DNA of 64,000 nucleotides from Candidatus Obscuribacterales bacterium. Lineage in GTDB: Bacteria; Cyanobacteriota; Vampirovibrionia; Obscuribacterales; Obscuribacteraceae. The notes under the pieces were generated by a model. That model did no database searches. It had not been told where the DNA came from and saw nothing but the letters and a program-made list of their open reading frames with translations. The stretch lies in assembly GCA_019747875.1 (NCBI GenBank), contig JAIEQI010000080.1, positions 1 through 64,000 of the forward strand, read 5' to 3'. Below are positions 34,125 through 43,618 of the stretch, piece after piece (the first letter of the stretch is position 1; each line of letters opens with the position of its first letter). The position numbers and the translations under genes are program-made.

Positions 34125-35861
34125 CTAGTTGTGTCTCTTGAGAGAAGCCTCAACTGCGTCTTGCAACGAGAACGGTAGTTTAATCTCCTTTGCAGAATAA
34201 GGTAGCTGATTTAGGAGAACTTGCAATTCTGAGGATGAAGCACCATAACTAACATTCCAATTGTCGTGATACTTAGCAGCCGTATGAACCGAGATTATCT
34301 CTCCCCTGGAGTTCAATACCGGTCCGCCCGAATTACCTGAGCGGGTGTAAGCAAAATAAGCATTTTCCGGATAGACTTCACTTGCATAAATAGGCTCATT
34401 GTTCCTCTTCACGAAACGCTGTGTTGGCTCTAGACGGTGATAGAAGCCCGGAGATACAAACATATTGTTGTTTCCTGCAGGATGGCCGAACACAAATATC
34501 TTGTCGCCATCCATCACCTTCTGGCCGGCAAGGGGAAGGGGTCTGAACAGCCTTCCAGGAACATCTATTTTCAGAAGAGCCATATCTGTCTTGAGATCAT
34601 GTGCTAGCAGCTTTGCGGGATGAACGTCACCACCGGCAGTGCGAACCGATAACTTAGTAGCATCGAACACCGCATGCAAGGCGGTAGCAATCGTGCCTTT
34701 TTCATCGACAAAAGCGCCGGAGCCAGTCCAGTTATCGCCGGCATTACGTTCGTTTACCGCTTCAATTTTTACCACAGACTCCCTTACATCGCTGTACAAC
34801 TTCGCAAGAGGATCATCTTTATGCCTGGTGCTCAACATGATTCGGCGATGCTGGCGCTCCATCACAGGCATTTTGACGAAATCAGGGCCAAGCTCATGCT
34901 GCAAATATTTCCCAGTGACGCCATCAATTGTGAGCTTATCGCTTGCCGCCGTATCTATCGTGTATCTAACGAAATGCTTCCTTAGCTTGATCGTGCTTCG
35001 CGGATGACTTAGAAACTCGTTAATACTCTCTTTTGTTAGTTTCGGAAAAAAATAAGAAGCATCCTTGTAAGACAGCTCAGCCATCATATGCAAAACTGGT
35101 GTTTCCGCTCCCGCATTTAGTGCGCCGTCCTTCTGTAAGGGCGATTCAGTCTGCGCGGATTTCTGGCCCGGGGTCGGCGCCGATCTGTAGTCAGATGATA
35201 GCGAAGCAACAGAACTTGGACTTAACCCAGTGATACCATCATCGAAATTCTTTCGCTTTAAGGAATAAATCGAATCATCTGAGTTTACGATCTTAAGGTC
35301 AGGGAGAATCTTCTCGTGCGAAGCGCGCTCTCGTTTGCCAGCCGCTCCAGCGATTTTACAAATACGCCCCGCACCGTATGCGGCACCAGCGCCAGCAACC
35401 ATGGACAGAGCTTCCACGGAAACAGCTCCCATAGCTTCAGCAATTTGCCGTCGAGCGGTCGATGGATTCCGCTCGACGAATTGCAGCGCTTGTGCAGTCG
35501 TTCCGACTCCTTTTATCGTGTCTTCACCGAGCTTCAGAACACTCATCCCAGCTAACATGGCAGCTGGAATCGATACCCACTTAGGAGCTACACTCAGCGC
35601 AACTCCAAGCGCCGCACCGCCGCCGAAACTCAAAGCAGTTCCCAATGGATCTTGAGCAATCTTATTTACGCCCTGCTCTGTAACCCCATCCACTAGCCCT
35701 CCTGCAAGGGTCGACAGCTGCAGCTGCAAATTTCCAGAAGGAGATTTTTCCGCGAGCAAAAGTTCTGTGCACTGACTTCGAAAACGGTCAGCACTCGCCT
35801 CGCGCGTCTCCCCCTCGGAAAACGCGCCATCATTCGGATTGGCAGACGCCGATAGCTCCAT
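34125..35861 (-). CDS. trypsin-like serine protease (S1C/DegP-type) with hydrophobic N-terminal region
   Basis: A 578-aa protein whose C-terminal 220 residues are a chymotrypsin-fold protease with an intact triad: H396 (TALHAVF), D426 (KTDMALLKI) and S511 (RSGNSGGPVL). No PDZ domain follows, unlike DegP/HtrA. The N-terminal half has no signal peptide but contains two long small-residue hydrophobic segments (about 72-108 and 143-175, Gly/Ala-rich) that could insert in a membrane or be recognised for export by another route, then a disordered linker. The ATG follows GAGAG at five bases. The neighbours do not hint at a substrate. Confidence 0.88.
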   Translation of the reverse strand: MELSASANPNDGAFSEGETREASADRFRSQCTELLLAEKSPSGNLQLQLSTLAGGLVDGVTEQGVNKIAQDPLGTALSFGGGAALGVALSVAPKWVSIPAAMLAGMSVLKLGEDTIKGVGTTAQALQFVERNPSTARRQIAEAMGAVSVEALSMVAGAGAAYGAGRICKIAGAAGKRERASHEKILPDLKIVNSDDSIYSLKRKNFDDGITGLSPSSVASLSSDYRSAPTPGQKSAQTESPLQKDGALNAGAETPVLHMMAELSYKDASYFFPKLTKESINEFLSHPRSTIKLRKHFVRYTIDTAASDKLTIDGVTGKYLQHELGPDFVKMPVMERQHRRIMLSTRHKDDPLAKLYSDVRESVVKIEAVNERNAGDNWTGSGAFVDEKGTIATALHAVFDATKLSVRTAGGDVHPAKLLAHDLKTDMALLKIDVPGRLFRPLPLAGQKVMDGDKIFVFGHPAGNNNMFVSPGFYHRLEPTQRFVKRNNEPIYASEVYPENAYFAYTRSGNSGGPVLNSRGEIISVHTAAKYHDNWNVSYGASSSELQVLLNQLPYSAKEIKLPFSLQDAVEASLKRHN

Positions 35862-36140
35862 ATAACTCTCGCGTGCGTATAGTCATCCGCCATTCTTACG
35901 TTCCAACAGGAAAACGCTATGCGGAAACTGCGGTCTCCAAGGGACGAACCCCCAAATGCGAAGTCTTGCAAAGCTCGCGCTACCTTCAAAATGGCAAAAT
36001 TAAAGATGACGATTGTAACCAGCCGCCAACTAAAAACAGTACAAGAGTCGTCCAGCTGAAAAGCGTTTCAGCAAGCTGGATAGCCTTGATGGTAGTATTG
36101 AAGCCCATCGAATCGATTCCTTGAAGAAGTACGCAAGCTC

Positions 36141-37073
36141 ATGAAAGCGCTCATTATTGGCGGCAACGGGTTTATCGGCAGCAACTTAGCCGATGCCTTG
36201 ATTGCAGCCGGACACAAAGTAACAAGCTTCGATCGTTATCCCAGCAGATATCGCGAGACAGATTCTCGAATCAATTATGTCTACGGCGACTTCGCCAATC
36301 ATGGCGACGTGCTAGACGCTGTGAAGGGCAACGACTGGGTCTTCCACCTGGCATATACAACGTTACCTGCAAGTTCGAATGACGATCCCTGCTACGATGT
36401 GCGATCAAACATCATAGATACGCTGCAATTGCTTGACGCGTGCCGTGAATTCAACGTCAAGAAAGTAGTATTTATCAGCTCAGGTGGCACCGTATATGGT
36501 GTACCACAACAATTGCCGATTCAAGAAGATCATCCCACCGATCCCATCTGCTCATATGGAATCACAAAACTAACTATCGAAAAGTATCTGAAGCTCTACC
36601 GGCATTTGCACAATCTCGATTACGTCGTGATTAGACTGGCAAATCCATATGGCGAGTTGCAAAACCCTCAAGCGAAGCAAGGAGCAATTGCTGTGTTTTT
36701 GGGTAATGTACTGCAAGGCAAACCCATCGATATATGGGGTGACGGCCAGGTCGTCCGCGACTACATCTATATAGGTGACGCTGCAAAAGCTCTGGTTCGC
36801 TCGGCAGAGTACTGCCCGGAGGAGGATGAGCCTCGGGTATTCAACATTGGGTCTGGGCAAGGTACTTCCCTGAACGACATTGTCAAGACCTTAAAAGGCG
36901 TGGTCGACAAGGAAGTGAACGTCATGTACCACCCAGCCAGATCGGCGGACGTGCCAGCCAATGTGCTGGACATTTCACGTGCCAAGAAATGCCTGAGTTG
37001 GGAGCCTGAAATTAATTTAGGGGACGGGATTAGAAAAACTTGGGATTGGCTCAGTCACGTTAGTAAGAACTAA
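36141..37073 (+). CDS. NAD-dependent nucleotide-sugar epimerase/dehydratase
   Basis: A 310-aa extended SDR. The NAD-binding GGNGFIG is at residues 7-13, the Ser/Thr region SSGGTVYG at 113-120 and the catalytic Tyr139-x3-Lys143 (SYGITK). The sequence fits UDP-glucose 4-epimerase (GalE)-like or related UDP-sugar epimerases, but the exact sugar cannot be told. The 5' end has no clear ribosome-binding site. It precedes a GT2 glycosyltransferase and a YfhO-like membrane protein on the same strand, so it probably supplies a sugar donor for envelope glycan assembly. Confidence 0.9.
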   Translation: MKALIIGGNGFIGSNLADALIAAGHKVTSFDRYPSRYRETDSRINYVYGDFANHGDVLDAVKGNDWVFHLAYTTLPASSNDDPCYDVRSNIIDTLQLLDACREFNVKKVVFISSGGTVYGVPQQLPIQEDHPTDPICSYGITKLTIEKYLKLYRHLHNLDYVVIRLANPYGELQNPQAKQGAIAVFLGNVLQGKPIDIWGDGQVVRDYIYIGDAAKALVRSAEYCPEEDEPRVFNIGSGQGTSLNDIVKTLKGVVDKEVNVMYHPARSADVPANVLDISRAKKCLSWEPEINLGDGIRKTWDWLSHVSKN

Positions 37074-37267
37074 TACCTCTCTATCCCCCACCCTACTTGC
37101 ATCCGGGCGACTCTAAAATCCACTGAAGCTGTAAAGCGACAATGCTTGTCAGGTTGACCGCAGACCTTGTTTGGATGGACAATTTGAGCGTTGTGGAGAT
37201 ATAGCAGTTTTGCTACTTTGCAGCTCATCCGAAAGGATTTTATTCCCTAGTGAAAGTTTTGGGTCGC

Positions 37268-38353
37268 ATGTCGGAAATTGATCTATCTGTAGTGGTCGCC
37301 GTTTATAACGAGCACCCCGCAAACTTGGTCAAATTGCTGGAACGGCTTTACCAGGTTCTCTCCCCACTCTGCATCGCTTACGAAGTCGTATTCGTAAATG
37401 ACGGCAGCCGGGCAGAAACAAGCAAAGCACTGCAACAGCTTGCGTGCGACGTCACCAATGTGAAACTAGTCTCGCTGTCGCGTAACTTCGGACAGCAAGC
37501 CGCCATCTCCGCCGGACTCGACCATTGCGATGGTCGCGCCATCGTCAATATTGATTCTGACCTGCAAGATCCGCCGGAACTCATTCCTGAAATGCTCAAG
37601 TACTGGCGCGCAGGATATGACGTTGTCTATGCCCAGCGCTCCAGCCGCCGTGACCGTCTATCTAAGAGACTCTCCGCGTTCCTTTTCTATCGCGTCCTCA
37701 CGGCCATGTCTTCCGTAAATATTCCGTGGGATACCGGCGATTTCCGATTGATGGATCGACGAGTCCTTTCGGCTCTCAATCAACTCCCCGAGAAAACTCG
37801 CTTCCTTCGTGGACAGATTCCATGGCTGGGCTTCAAACAGATCGGTATTTCGATCGACCGCGGAGCACGTGAAGTTGGCGAAAGTACTTATACACTGAAG
37901 AAGCTGCTGCAGCTGGCAATGGACGGGCTCTTAGCCTTCAGCTCCGCCCCGCTCTTCCTGATTTCTACGGTCGGCGCCACTGTTCTGGGATTAGGTTTGC
38001 TCGGATTCCTCGCATGCCTCGTTGGCAAAATCGGTGCACCGTTTGTGCTGGATAACACCATGCTGCTGAGCCTAGTGGCTGCCTTTGCAGGACTGCAGAT
38101 AATGGCGATCGGATTGGTAGCGGTCTATCTGGCGAAAGTACTGGACGAAGTAAGAGCCAGACCAACCTACATTGTTGGCGAACTGTACAAAGGTGGAAAG
38201 CGCTATCCGGTTGAGAATCGCGGGCTGACCTTGAGCGCCGAAAGCGACGAGCGAGCAGAGTACATGCCAATCGCCGCACTGGGATCATCAGAACAGATCA
38301 AAGAAGCTGCTCTGCTAGCGACTTCAGGAGTCACCAACGCTGAAACGCGATAG
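37268..38353 (+). CDS. GT2 glycosyltransferase, GtrB/DPM1/ArnC-like
   Basis: A 361-aa protein that transfers a sugar to polyprenyl phosphate. The GT-A domain has the DGS motif (45-47) and DSD (96-98) in NIDSDLQDPPE, the signature of dolichol/undecaprenyl-phosphate glucosyl- or mannosyltransferases. Two C-terminal membrane helices (FLISTVGATVLGLGLLGFLA and LVAAFAGLQIMAIGLVAVYL) anchor it, as in GtrB. A GTG at 37250 is an alternative start; I prefer the ATG at 37268 (MSEIDLSVVV). The product would feed GT39- or YfhO-type enzymes such as the next gene, whose start overlaps this stop. Confidence 0.92.
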   Translation: MSEIDLSVVVAVYNEHPANLVKLLERLYQVLSPLCIAYEVVFVNDGSRAETSKALQQLACDVTNVKLVSLSRNFGQQAAISAGLDHCDGRAIVNIDSDLQDPPELIPEMLKYWRAGYDVVYAQRSSRRDRLSKRLSAFLFYRVLTAMSSVNIPWDTGDFRLMDRRVLSALNQLPEKTRFLRGQIPWLGFKQIGISIDRGAREVGESTYTLKKLLQLAMDGLLAFSSAPLFLISTVGATVLGLGLLGFLACLVGKIGAPFVLDNTMLLSLVAAFAGLQIMAIGLVAVYLAKVLDEVRARPTYIVGELYKGGKRYPVENRGLTLSAESDERAEYMPIAALGSSEQIKEAALLATSGVTNAETR

Positions 38354-40766
38354 GCATCTTGATTGGATCTGCTTAGCAAGCATTCTTGGACTCTTCATTG
38401 TCTATTTCCATAAGACGTTGCTGTTTCGCAACTCTATTTCTCGCGTTTCCGTTCTACCGGAGTGGGATTCCGTTTTTGACGCGTGGCGAACTGGCCATGT
38501 GCAAGCGTATGACCCTTCCCTGATTCAGATCTTCATTCCCGACTACATATTTGCTGCCAAGCAAATCGGCAAAGGCATTCTGCCACTGTGGAACTCCTAC
38601 AATGGCTTTGGATACCCGTTTCTTGCAGACATACAAACATCCGTGTTCGCTCCAATGCGAGCTATCTTTGATATCTATCCGACTTTATATACCTACAATC
38701 TGTACTTGCTGATTGAACTTTTAGTTTGCGCCATAAGCATGTACTTTCTCACACGCGTGCTTGGCCAGTCGCGCTTAGCCTCGATCTTCGCCACGACGTG
38801 CTACACATTTTGCCCGTACAATCTTTGGTACTTAGAACTGAATCTCGGCACGGCTCATTCACTTTTTCCTTTAACAGCTTTGACGTTCGCCAATGCTGCA
38901 CTAAAGAGAACGCTGGGATCCGCACTTCTTGCGGGTCTGGCTAGCTGCGTGTTGATCATCAGCGGGCATCCTGAGTGCGCATTTTTTGGCATCATTCTTT
39001 CTAGCATTCTGATGTTCCTGATGATCTTTTCTGATTCGCCAAACGTCTCATCAATGTTTGAGAAAACAAAAGCGGCATTTGGCCAACTCTTCGGCGCCGG
39101 TATAACAGCATTCTTTTTATCTGCGCCAGTATTGATTCCATTCGTTGAGTATTTGATGAATGCGGAATCCTATAAATATGGTTCGGCATATTCAACGCCG
39201 GTTACCTGGAATGCCATTTTCTATAATTTGGCGAATCCAGCGATTGAAGGCGCGGCACCGTACATCGGCATTGTCGCTTCGATTTTTCTTTTCTATGGCA
39301 TCTACACTATTGCCGTTCGCAGACATAAGGATGCCAGGGCAGTTTCAATACTCTGGCTTGCGCTGATCACGTTTCTCGTCGTTGCGCAGATTGGACCTGT
39401 ACAAGCGCTGTTCTCGCAGCCTCCACTTACGGCGATTATTACCCGATATGCCCTGCCCTATCTACTGATGTTGATGGCGCTGATTTCCAGCAAAGGATTC
39501 GAATCACTGCAAGACTTTCTCAACTCAACCGGCATTTACAGGAGGGGATCCTCGCAAGCGCAAAACATTAGCAAGCTCCTTCAAGGAGCGGTAGAGATCG
39601 TGTGCTTCTTGATTCTTCCGGCCGTCCTATTATTTGTTCTTGCGAAACTGGCAAGCCAAAATGCTGCCTTTATGCACCTTTGTGACTTTGATGCCATGTT
39701 GCCGCCCAGCAGCTTTCATCAGTCTGCTTGGCGGCGAGATCTAGCTATTGCTTGTATAAGCGGGGGATTGATTCTTGGATTTATCGTCTGCAGAATCAGA
39801 AACGCAAACAAGCAAATAGAATCATCACGTTTATTTGGCAATCTTGGAAAGACGCTCTACCTTGGCGTTCCCTTCGCACTATTATTTTTGCAACTCATTT
39901 CCCAGGGTGGCGTCGCCCGATTTTCTCTGCCATCGCAAACTAAATTCTATTATCCCAATCTTGAAATCACCGAGCACATTTCGGATCCACTTTACCGAAC
40001 GATTTCATTACGCGAACATGTATTTCGTCCAGCGACAAATGTAATCTACGACCTGCATTTCGCTCAAATGCACAACCCACTATTCCCGCGCCGGTTCTTG
40101 GAATTCATGCGCGCTGCGGGGGCAAGCACGGATACGTTCAATCAGAAATTCAGCTCTGTTTCCTCACCACTTTTGTCAATGGCATCAGTGAAATATGTTC
40201 TCTCGATTGACCCAATCTCAGAGCCAGGCTTCAAACAGACTTACATGATGCCCAACCAGATCAAGGTATACGAAAACGAGAATGCCTTACCACGCGCTTA
40301 CATTGTTACTAGTCCATTTGAAATTAGTCATGGTGGTGGACCAATTTCACTGAAGCGCATCAAGGAATCTGATTTCAACCCCAGAACTGAAGTTGTTTTA
40401 GAAGATCCCCGAACACCTTCTAGAGAGTCTCCAACAGCCGAAGAGGCGCGAAAGAACATTGCTCGGGTCTTTGATTTTCGAGACACCGGCTCTAACTCAA
40501 TTACAATGAAGTGTGCAAGCAACCTACACAGCTGGCTTGTTCTTACAGACATCTACTATCCGGGCTGGAAGGCATTTGTAGATGAAAAAGAAGTCGAAAT
40601 TGTCAGAGCAAACTTTGCTTTTCGTGCTATCGAAATTCCTCCCGGAGAGCATGCGGTACGCTTTGTTTACCAACCAAAGAGCTTCGAACTCGGTTTGATG
40701 CTATTCGCCTCGTTTCTCCTCGTCACCATTTTGGCGTTCTCGATACGTTTGCGACGAAAAGCATAA
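38340..40766 (+). CDS. YfhO-like multi-spanning membrane protein, likely lipid-linked-sugar glycosyltransferase
   Basis: The longest frame with a standard start begins at 38418 and would lack the first membrane helix. The frame is open upstream. A CTG at 38340 has AGGAG nine bases ahead, overlaps the GT2 stop by 14 bp, and restores a helix (ICLASILGLFIVYF) before the acidic loop LPEWDSVFDAW, so I place the start there (808 aa) and regard it as a non-canonical CTG. The loop plus PLWNSYNGFGYPF is typical of YfhO family proteins, which transfer sugars from undecaprenyl phosphate to teichoic acid or similar polymers. About 12 helices are followed by a C-terminal beta-sandwich (about 640-790) and a last helix. 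It forms an operon with GT2. Confidence 0.75.
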   Translation: MKRDRHLDWICLASILGLFIVYFHKTLLFRNSISRVSVLPEWDSVFDAWRTGHVQAYDPSLIQIFIPDYIFAAKQIGKGILPLWNSYNGFGYPFLADIQTSVFAPMRAIFDIYPTLYTYNLYLLIELLVCAISMYFLTRVLGQSRLASIFATTCYTFCPYNLWYLELNLGTAHSLFPLTALTFANAALKRTLGSALLAGLASCVLIISGHPECAFFGIILSSILMFLMIFSDSPNVSSMFEKTKAAFGQLFGAGITAFFLSAPVLIPFVEYLMNAESYKYGSAYSTPVTWNAIFYNLANPAIEGAAPYIGIVASIFLFYGIYTIAVRRHKDARAVSILWLALITFLVVAQIGPVQALFSQPPLTAIITRYALPYLLMLMALISSKGFESLQDFLNSTGIYRRGSSQAQNISKLLQGAVEIVCFLILPAVLLFVLAKLASQNAAFMHLCDFDAMLPPSSFHQSAWRRDLAIACISGGLILGFIVCRIRNANKQIESSRLFGNLGKTLYLGVPFALLFLQLISQGGVARFSLPSQTKFYYPNLEITEHISDPLYRTISLREHVFRPATNVIYDLHFAQMHNPLFPRRFLEFMRAAGASTDTFNQKFSSVSSPLLSMASVKYVLSIDPISEPGFKQTYMMPNQIKVYENENALPRAYIVTSPFEISHGGGPISLKRIKESDFNPRTEVVLEDPRTPSRESPTAEEARKNIARVFDFRDTGSNSITMKCASNLHSWLVLTDIYYPGWKAFVDEKEVEIVRANFAFRAIEIPPGEHAVRFVYQPKSFELGLMLFASFLLVTILAFSIRLRRKA

Positions 40767-40862
40767 AGAAGCAGTGCAACTTATCGCCGAATCGTTCCTG
40801 TTCTCAAAACAAAAGTTCGGGGATCATGCCTGGCTTGCAAAGCTTGCCAAAATAGGCTTTTC

Positions 40863-42569
40863 CTATCCAGACACGGCGCTTGCAGCTGTGCTTCGAATCG
40901 ACCCCGTAAGTTTTTGCAGATACTTCTCCAAGTGTTCAACGTTAGCTGGCTGCGATCGGAATCCGATGTAATAGTCGGGTCGAATCAAGTATTGTGCTTC
41001 GGAGGCGGCTCCGTAAAGGTCATGTGCTGTGTGATTTGCATCAAGATAAACATTACCATCAAACTTAAGCGAAGCCGGAACTTTGTCCCCTGAAACAATG
41101 AGGTGGCATTTGATGAGGTCGCCAAAGCTCTGCTTTACCGTGGAAGCAATGGCTTCCACCTTGCGATAGCCCTCTTCGGTTGCTGCGCCATCAAATATCA
41201 ACAAATTGAATCGCGCTGCACGCATAATTTCGTAAAGGCGAATTTGCGAACCCGACGCATCGGTCAACACCACATCCGGTGCGTGGTCACCGGACAAGGG
41301 GGCGCGAGCAAACTCCATCCAGGCAGGTAGTGATGGGCGTTCGCTTTCCTCGGAAGCGTGCAACTGAAGATCCGCCATATCGCGATATTCACCGACTATT
41401 GGGCTCTTTCGATAATTTACCGCGGTCATCGTTCCAACACTCCGCAGCCGTTGAAGGAAGAAGTCCTGCTGGCTCAGGAAGCTCACCATGTGATTCCTAA
41501 CTTGCTTTGCGACAGGATTTCGTAAGAACGCGAGCTTCGTCGCCATATCCGTTCCTTTGAGCAACATTTGTCCGATTGGATGCCGCTCCTCTTCATAGCT
41601 GTCGAGAAGCTTTTCATCAGCTTCTCCTCTAACAACCATGGCGAGCTTCCATGCTAGATTGTGCCCATCTTGCATGCCGGTATTCATACCCTGCCCGCCA
41701 ACTGGACTGTGAATGTGCGCCGCATCTCCTGCGACAAACGCTCGCCCAACTCTGTATTTGCCTACGCTTCGGCGGTGAATGCGAAACCACGCCAACCAAT
41801 ATGTTTTTTCAATCTTAACGTTGCCCGGACCGCGCTTGTCGAGCAACGCTTGCATAAACTCACGACTGGGCGCGTCACCACTGACGGTGGCTTCTTCGAC
41901 GTTTGCCAATGTGCGAAATCTGCCGTTGCCCATTGGGAAGAATACCAGTGCACCATCTTCGTGGAAAAAGGTGGTGACTTCATCTTCTGCGATGCCGGAA
42001 TCAATATCGATGTCCGCTAGACCGAACTGTTCTTCGTAAGCACTACCTTCGAAAGTCAAGTTCAGCAACTTCCGCACTTTGCTGTGAGCACCGTCGCATC
42101 CTACCACCCATGAATACGTGGCTGTTTCTTCCTCGCCGTTGCTGTGATTGAGAGTAACCGAAACCGCCTCTTTCACCTCGGACATGGCGGTCAGCTCAAC
42201 TCCGCGCTCAATCTTTCCCCCAAGCGATTCGAGTTTCGCGGTCAAGATGCGCTCGATTTCGGCTTGAGACAACATAAGAATATAGGGAAACGGAGAATCC
42301 ACATCCGCCGTGCTCACCCGCGCCAAGCGGGTTTTCCCGGTATACATCGAGAAGCCGCCGCAGATGTTCCCTTGCGCGACCATTTCATCTGCAAGCCCCA
42401 TGATTTCAAACATTTCGAGGCTGCGAGCATGGATTGCAAGAGCTTTCGATTTGTCACTCGGTTCGAGCAGCTTGTCAATCACACGACAGGGCACGCCCTG
42501 TTGCCACAAGCTGACAGCTACCGTCAAGCCTGTTGGACCCGCCCCGACAACCAGAACTGGCGCGTTCAT
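40863..42569 (-). CDS. FAD-dependent aromatic-ring monooxygenase with thioredoxin-like C-terminus
   Basis: A 568-aa group A flavoprotein monooxygenase of the PHBH/PheA type (FAD_binding_3). N-terminal GAGPTGLTVAVSL binds FAD. The mid-motif GCDGAHSKVRKLL (the DG motif) contacts both cofactors, and GDAAHIHSPVGGQGMNTGMQD (the GD motif) is intact. The C-terminal 150 residues resemble the thioredoxin-like domain of phenol hydroxylase and related enzymes. It would hydroxylate a phenolic or polyketide-like substrate using NADPH and O2, at a site not predictable here. It stands alone between the glycan genes and the secretion locus, with a start at 42569 just after a ribosome-binding-like GGAGG. Confidence 0.9.
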   Translation of the reverse strand: MNAPVLVVGAGPTGLTVAVSLWQQGVPCRVIDKLLEPSDKSKALAIHARSLEMFEIMGLADEMVAQGNICGGFSMYTGKTRLARVSTADVDSPFPYILMLSQAEIERILTAKLESLGGKIERGVELTAMSEVKEAVSVTLNHSNGEEETATYSWVVGCDGAHSKVRKLLNLTFEGSAYEEQFGLADIDIDSGIAEDEVTTFFHEDGALVFFPMGNGRFRTLANVEEATVSGDAPSREFMQALLDKRGPGNVKIEKTYWLAWFRIHRRSVGKYRVGRAFVAGDAAHIHSPVGGQGMNTGMQDGHNLAWKLAMVVRGEADEKLLDSYEEERHPIGQMLLKGTDMATKLAFLRNPVAKQVRNHMVSFLSQQDFFLQRLRSVGTMTAVNYRKSPIVGEYRDMADLQLHASEESERPSLPAWMEFARAPLSGDHAPDVVLTDASGSQIRLYEIMRAARFNLLIFDGAATEEGYRKVEAIASTVKQSFGDLIKCHLIVSGDKVPASLKFDGNVYLDANHTAHDLYGAASEAQYLIRPDYYIGFRSQPANVEHLEKYLQKLTGSIRSTAASAVSG

Positions 42570-42802
42570 AAATCTCCCTCCGTGAAGCTCTGCCTATTTT
42601 ACCGCTAATGAATTCCAGCGGCGAAACTGAATACTTGAACCAGCAGCGCGCTGATTTCGGTTCAATAATCCGCATCGCTGTCAGATCTGAATCGGGACTG
42701 GCGTTCAATGCCAGTCTTGATTTTCCAATAGAGCCCCGACTCACCCAAAATGTTTGATACAAAGAGCCGAAAATCCGATAATACGAGTGATTTTCAGGCA
42801 CA

Positions 42803-43618
42803 ATGGGTAAAAAATTACGGGAAGGGGTCAGGACAGTGCCGCCAAGGGACGATATCAGCACGGAACTAATAGCACAGCACGGCCCGTATTCCGTGACGGT
42901 AAACGACTTGCTGAAAGAGTTGAAATATCAGACATCCTTGCGCTTCGTTGAGGAAGCGATTCAACGACTCATAATTCTGAAAGCTATTGAAGATCACAAT
43001 ATCGAGCTGGATGATGAATCCGTCTACGATTACATGGAAGTTTATCGGGAAGAGCGTGACCTCTACTCCGAAGAAGAAATCGATTCCTGGCTTAAACGCA
43101 ATCATCTTGACGATGACGAATTCTTCGAGCTATGCAAATACGAAGCTTCGGTAAAGGCGCTGAGAGAAAAACTCTTTGACGAAGAAAGGTTAGTCGAAAC
43201 ATTCGCCTACCGCAAACTTGAGCTCGACGAGGTCGAACTTTATCACATCATTGCACCCAACCTTGACCTGGCAAAGGAAATAATTGCGCTTGCCGAAGAG
43301 GGCGAGATGTTCTTTGAACTGGCACGCAAATACAGCACAGAGGAAGAAACGAAAAAACTGTGCGGATACATTGGTCGAGTCAAACGAACAGACTTGCGAG
43401 CCGAAATAGAGGCAGCGGTTTTTGCGGCTAATGAAGGTCAAATAGTCGGTCCGTTCAAAGGCTCAAGAGGTTTTCACCTTTATCTAGTTGATGAAATCCA
43501 TCCGGCGAAATTGGATGACACCACTCGCGCTCTTCTGCGCAATGAGCTGTTCGGCCAATTCATAATGTCAAAACTTGGCGCTCACGAAACGATCTATCAG
43601 GATTCCATAAGTGACTGA
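42803..43618 (+). CDS. parvulin-type (PPIC) peptidyl-prolyl isomerase associated with a C39 exporter
   Basis: A 271-aa protein: an all-helical SurA-like N-terminal part (about 20-130), then a parvulin domain (about 140-250) with VELYHIIAPN, ELARKYSTEE, CGYIGRVKR, FAANEGQIVGPFKGSRGFHLYLVDE. It has no signal peptide, unlike periplasmic SurA, so it may assist substrate handling inside the cell. In cyanobacteria and relatives, genes of this type sit next to C39-peptidase ABC exporters, as here. The 3' end overlaps the exporter gene by 8 bp. Another start at GTG 42836 with AAGGGG upstream is possible. Confidence 0.85.
   Translation: MGKKLREGVRTVPPRDDISTELIAQHGPYSVTVNDLLKELKYQTSLRFVEEAIQRLIILKAIEDHNIELDDESVYDYMEVYREERDLYSEEEIDSWLKRNHLDDDEFFELCKYEASVKALREKLFDEERLVETFAYRKLELDEVELYHIIAPNLDLAKEIIALAEEGEMFFELARKYSTEEETKKLCGYIGRVKRTDLRAEIEAAVFAANEGQIVGPFKGSRGFHLYLVDEIHPAKLDDTTRALLRNELFGQFIMSKLGAHETIYQDSISD

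Noticed and set aside
40774..40971. 65-codon plus ORF after the YfhO-like gene
   Set aside because: It overlaps the well-supported monooxygenase on the minus strand and lacks coding features.
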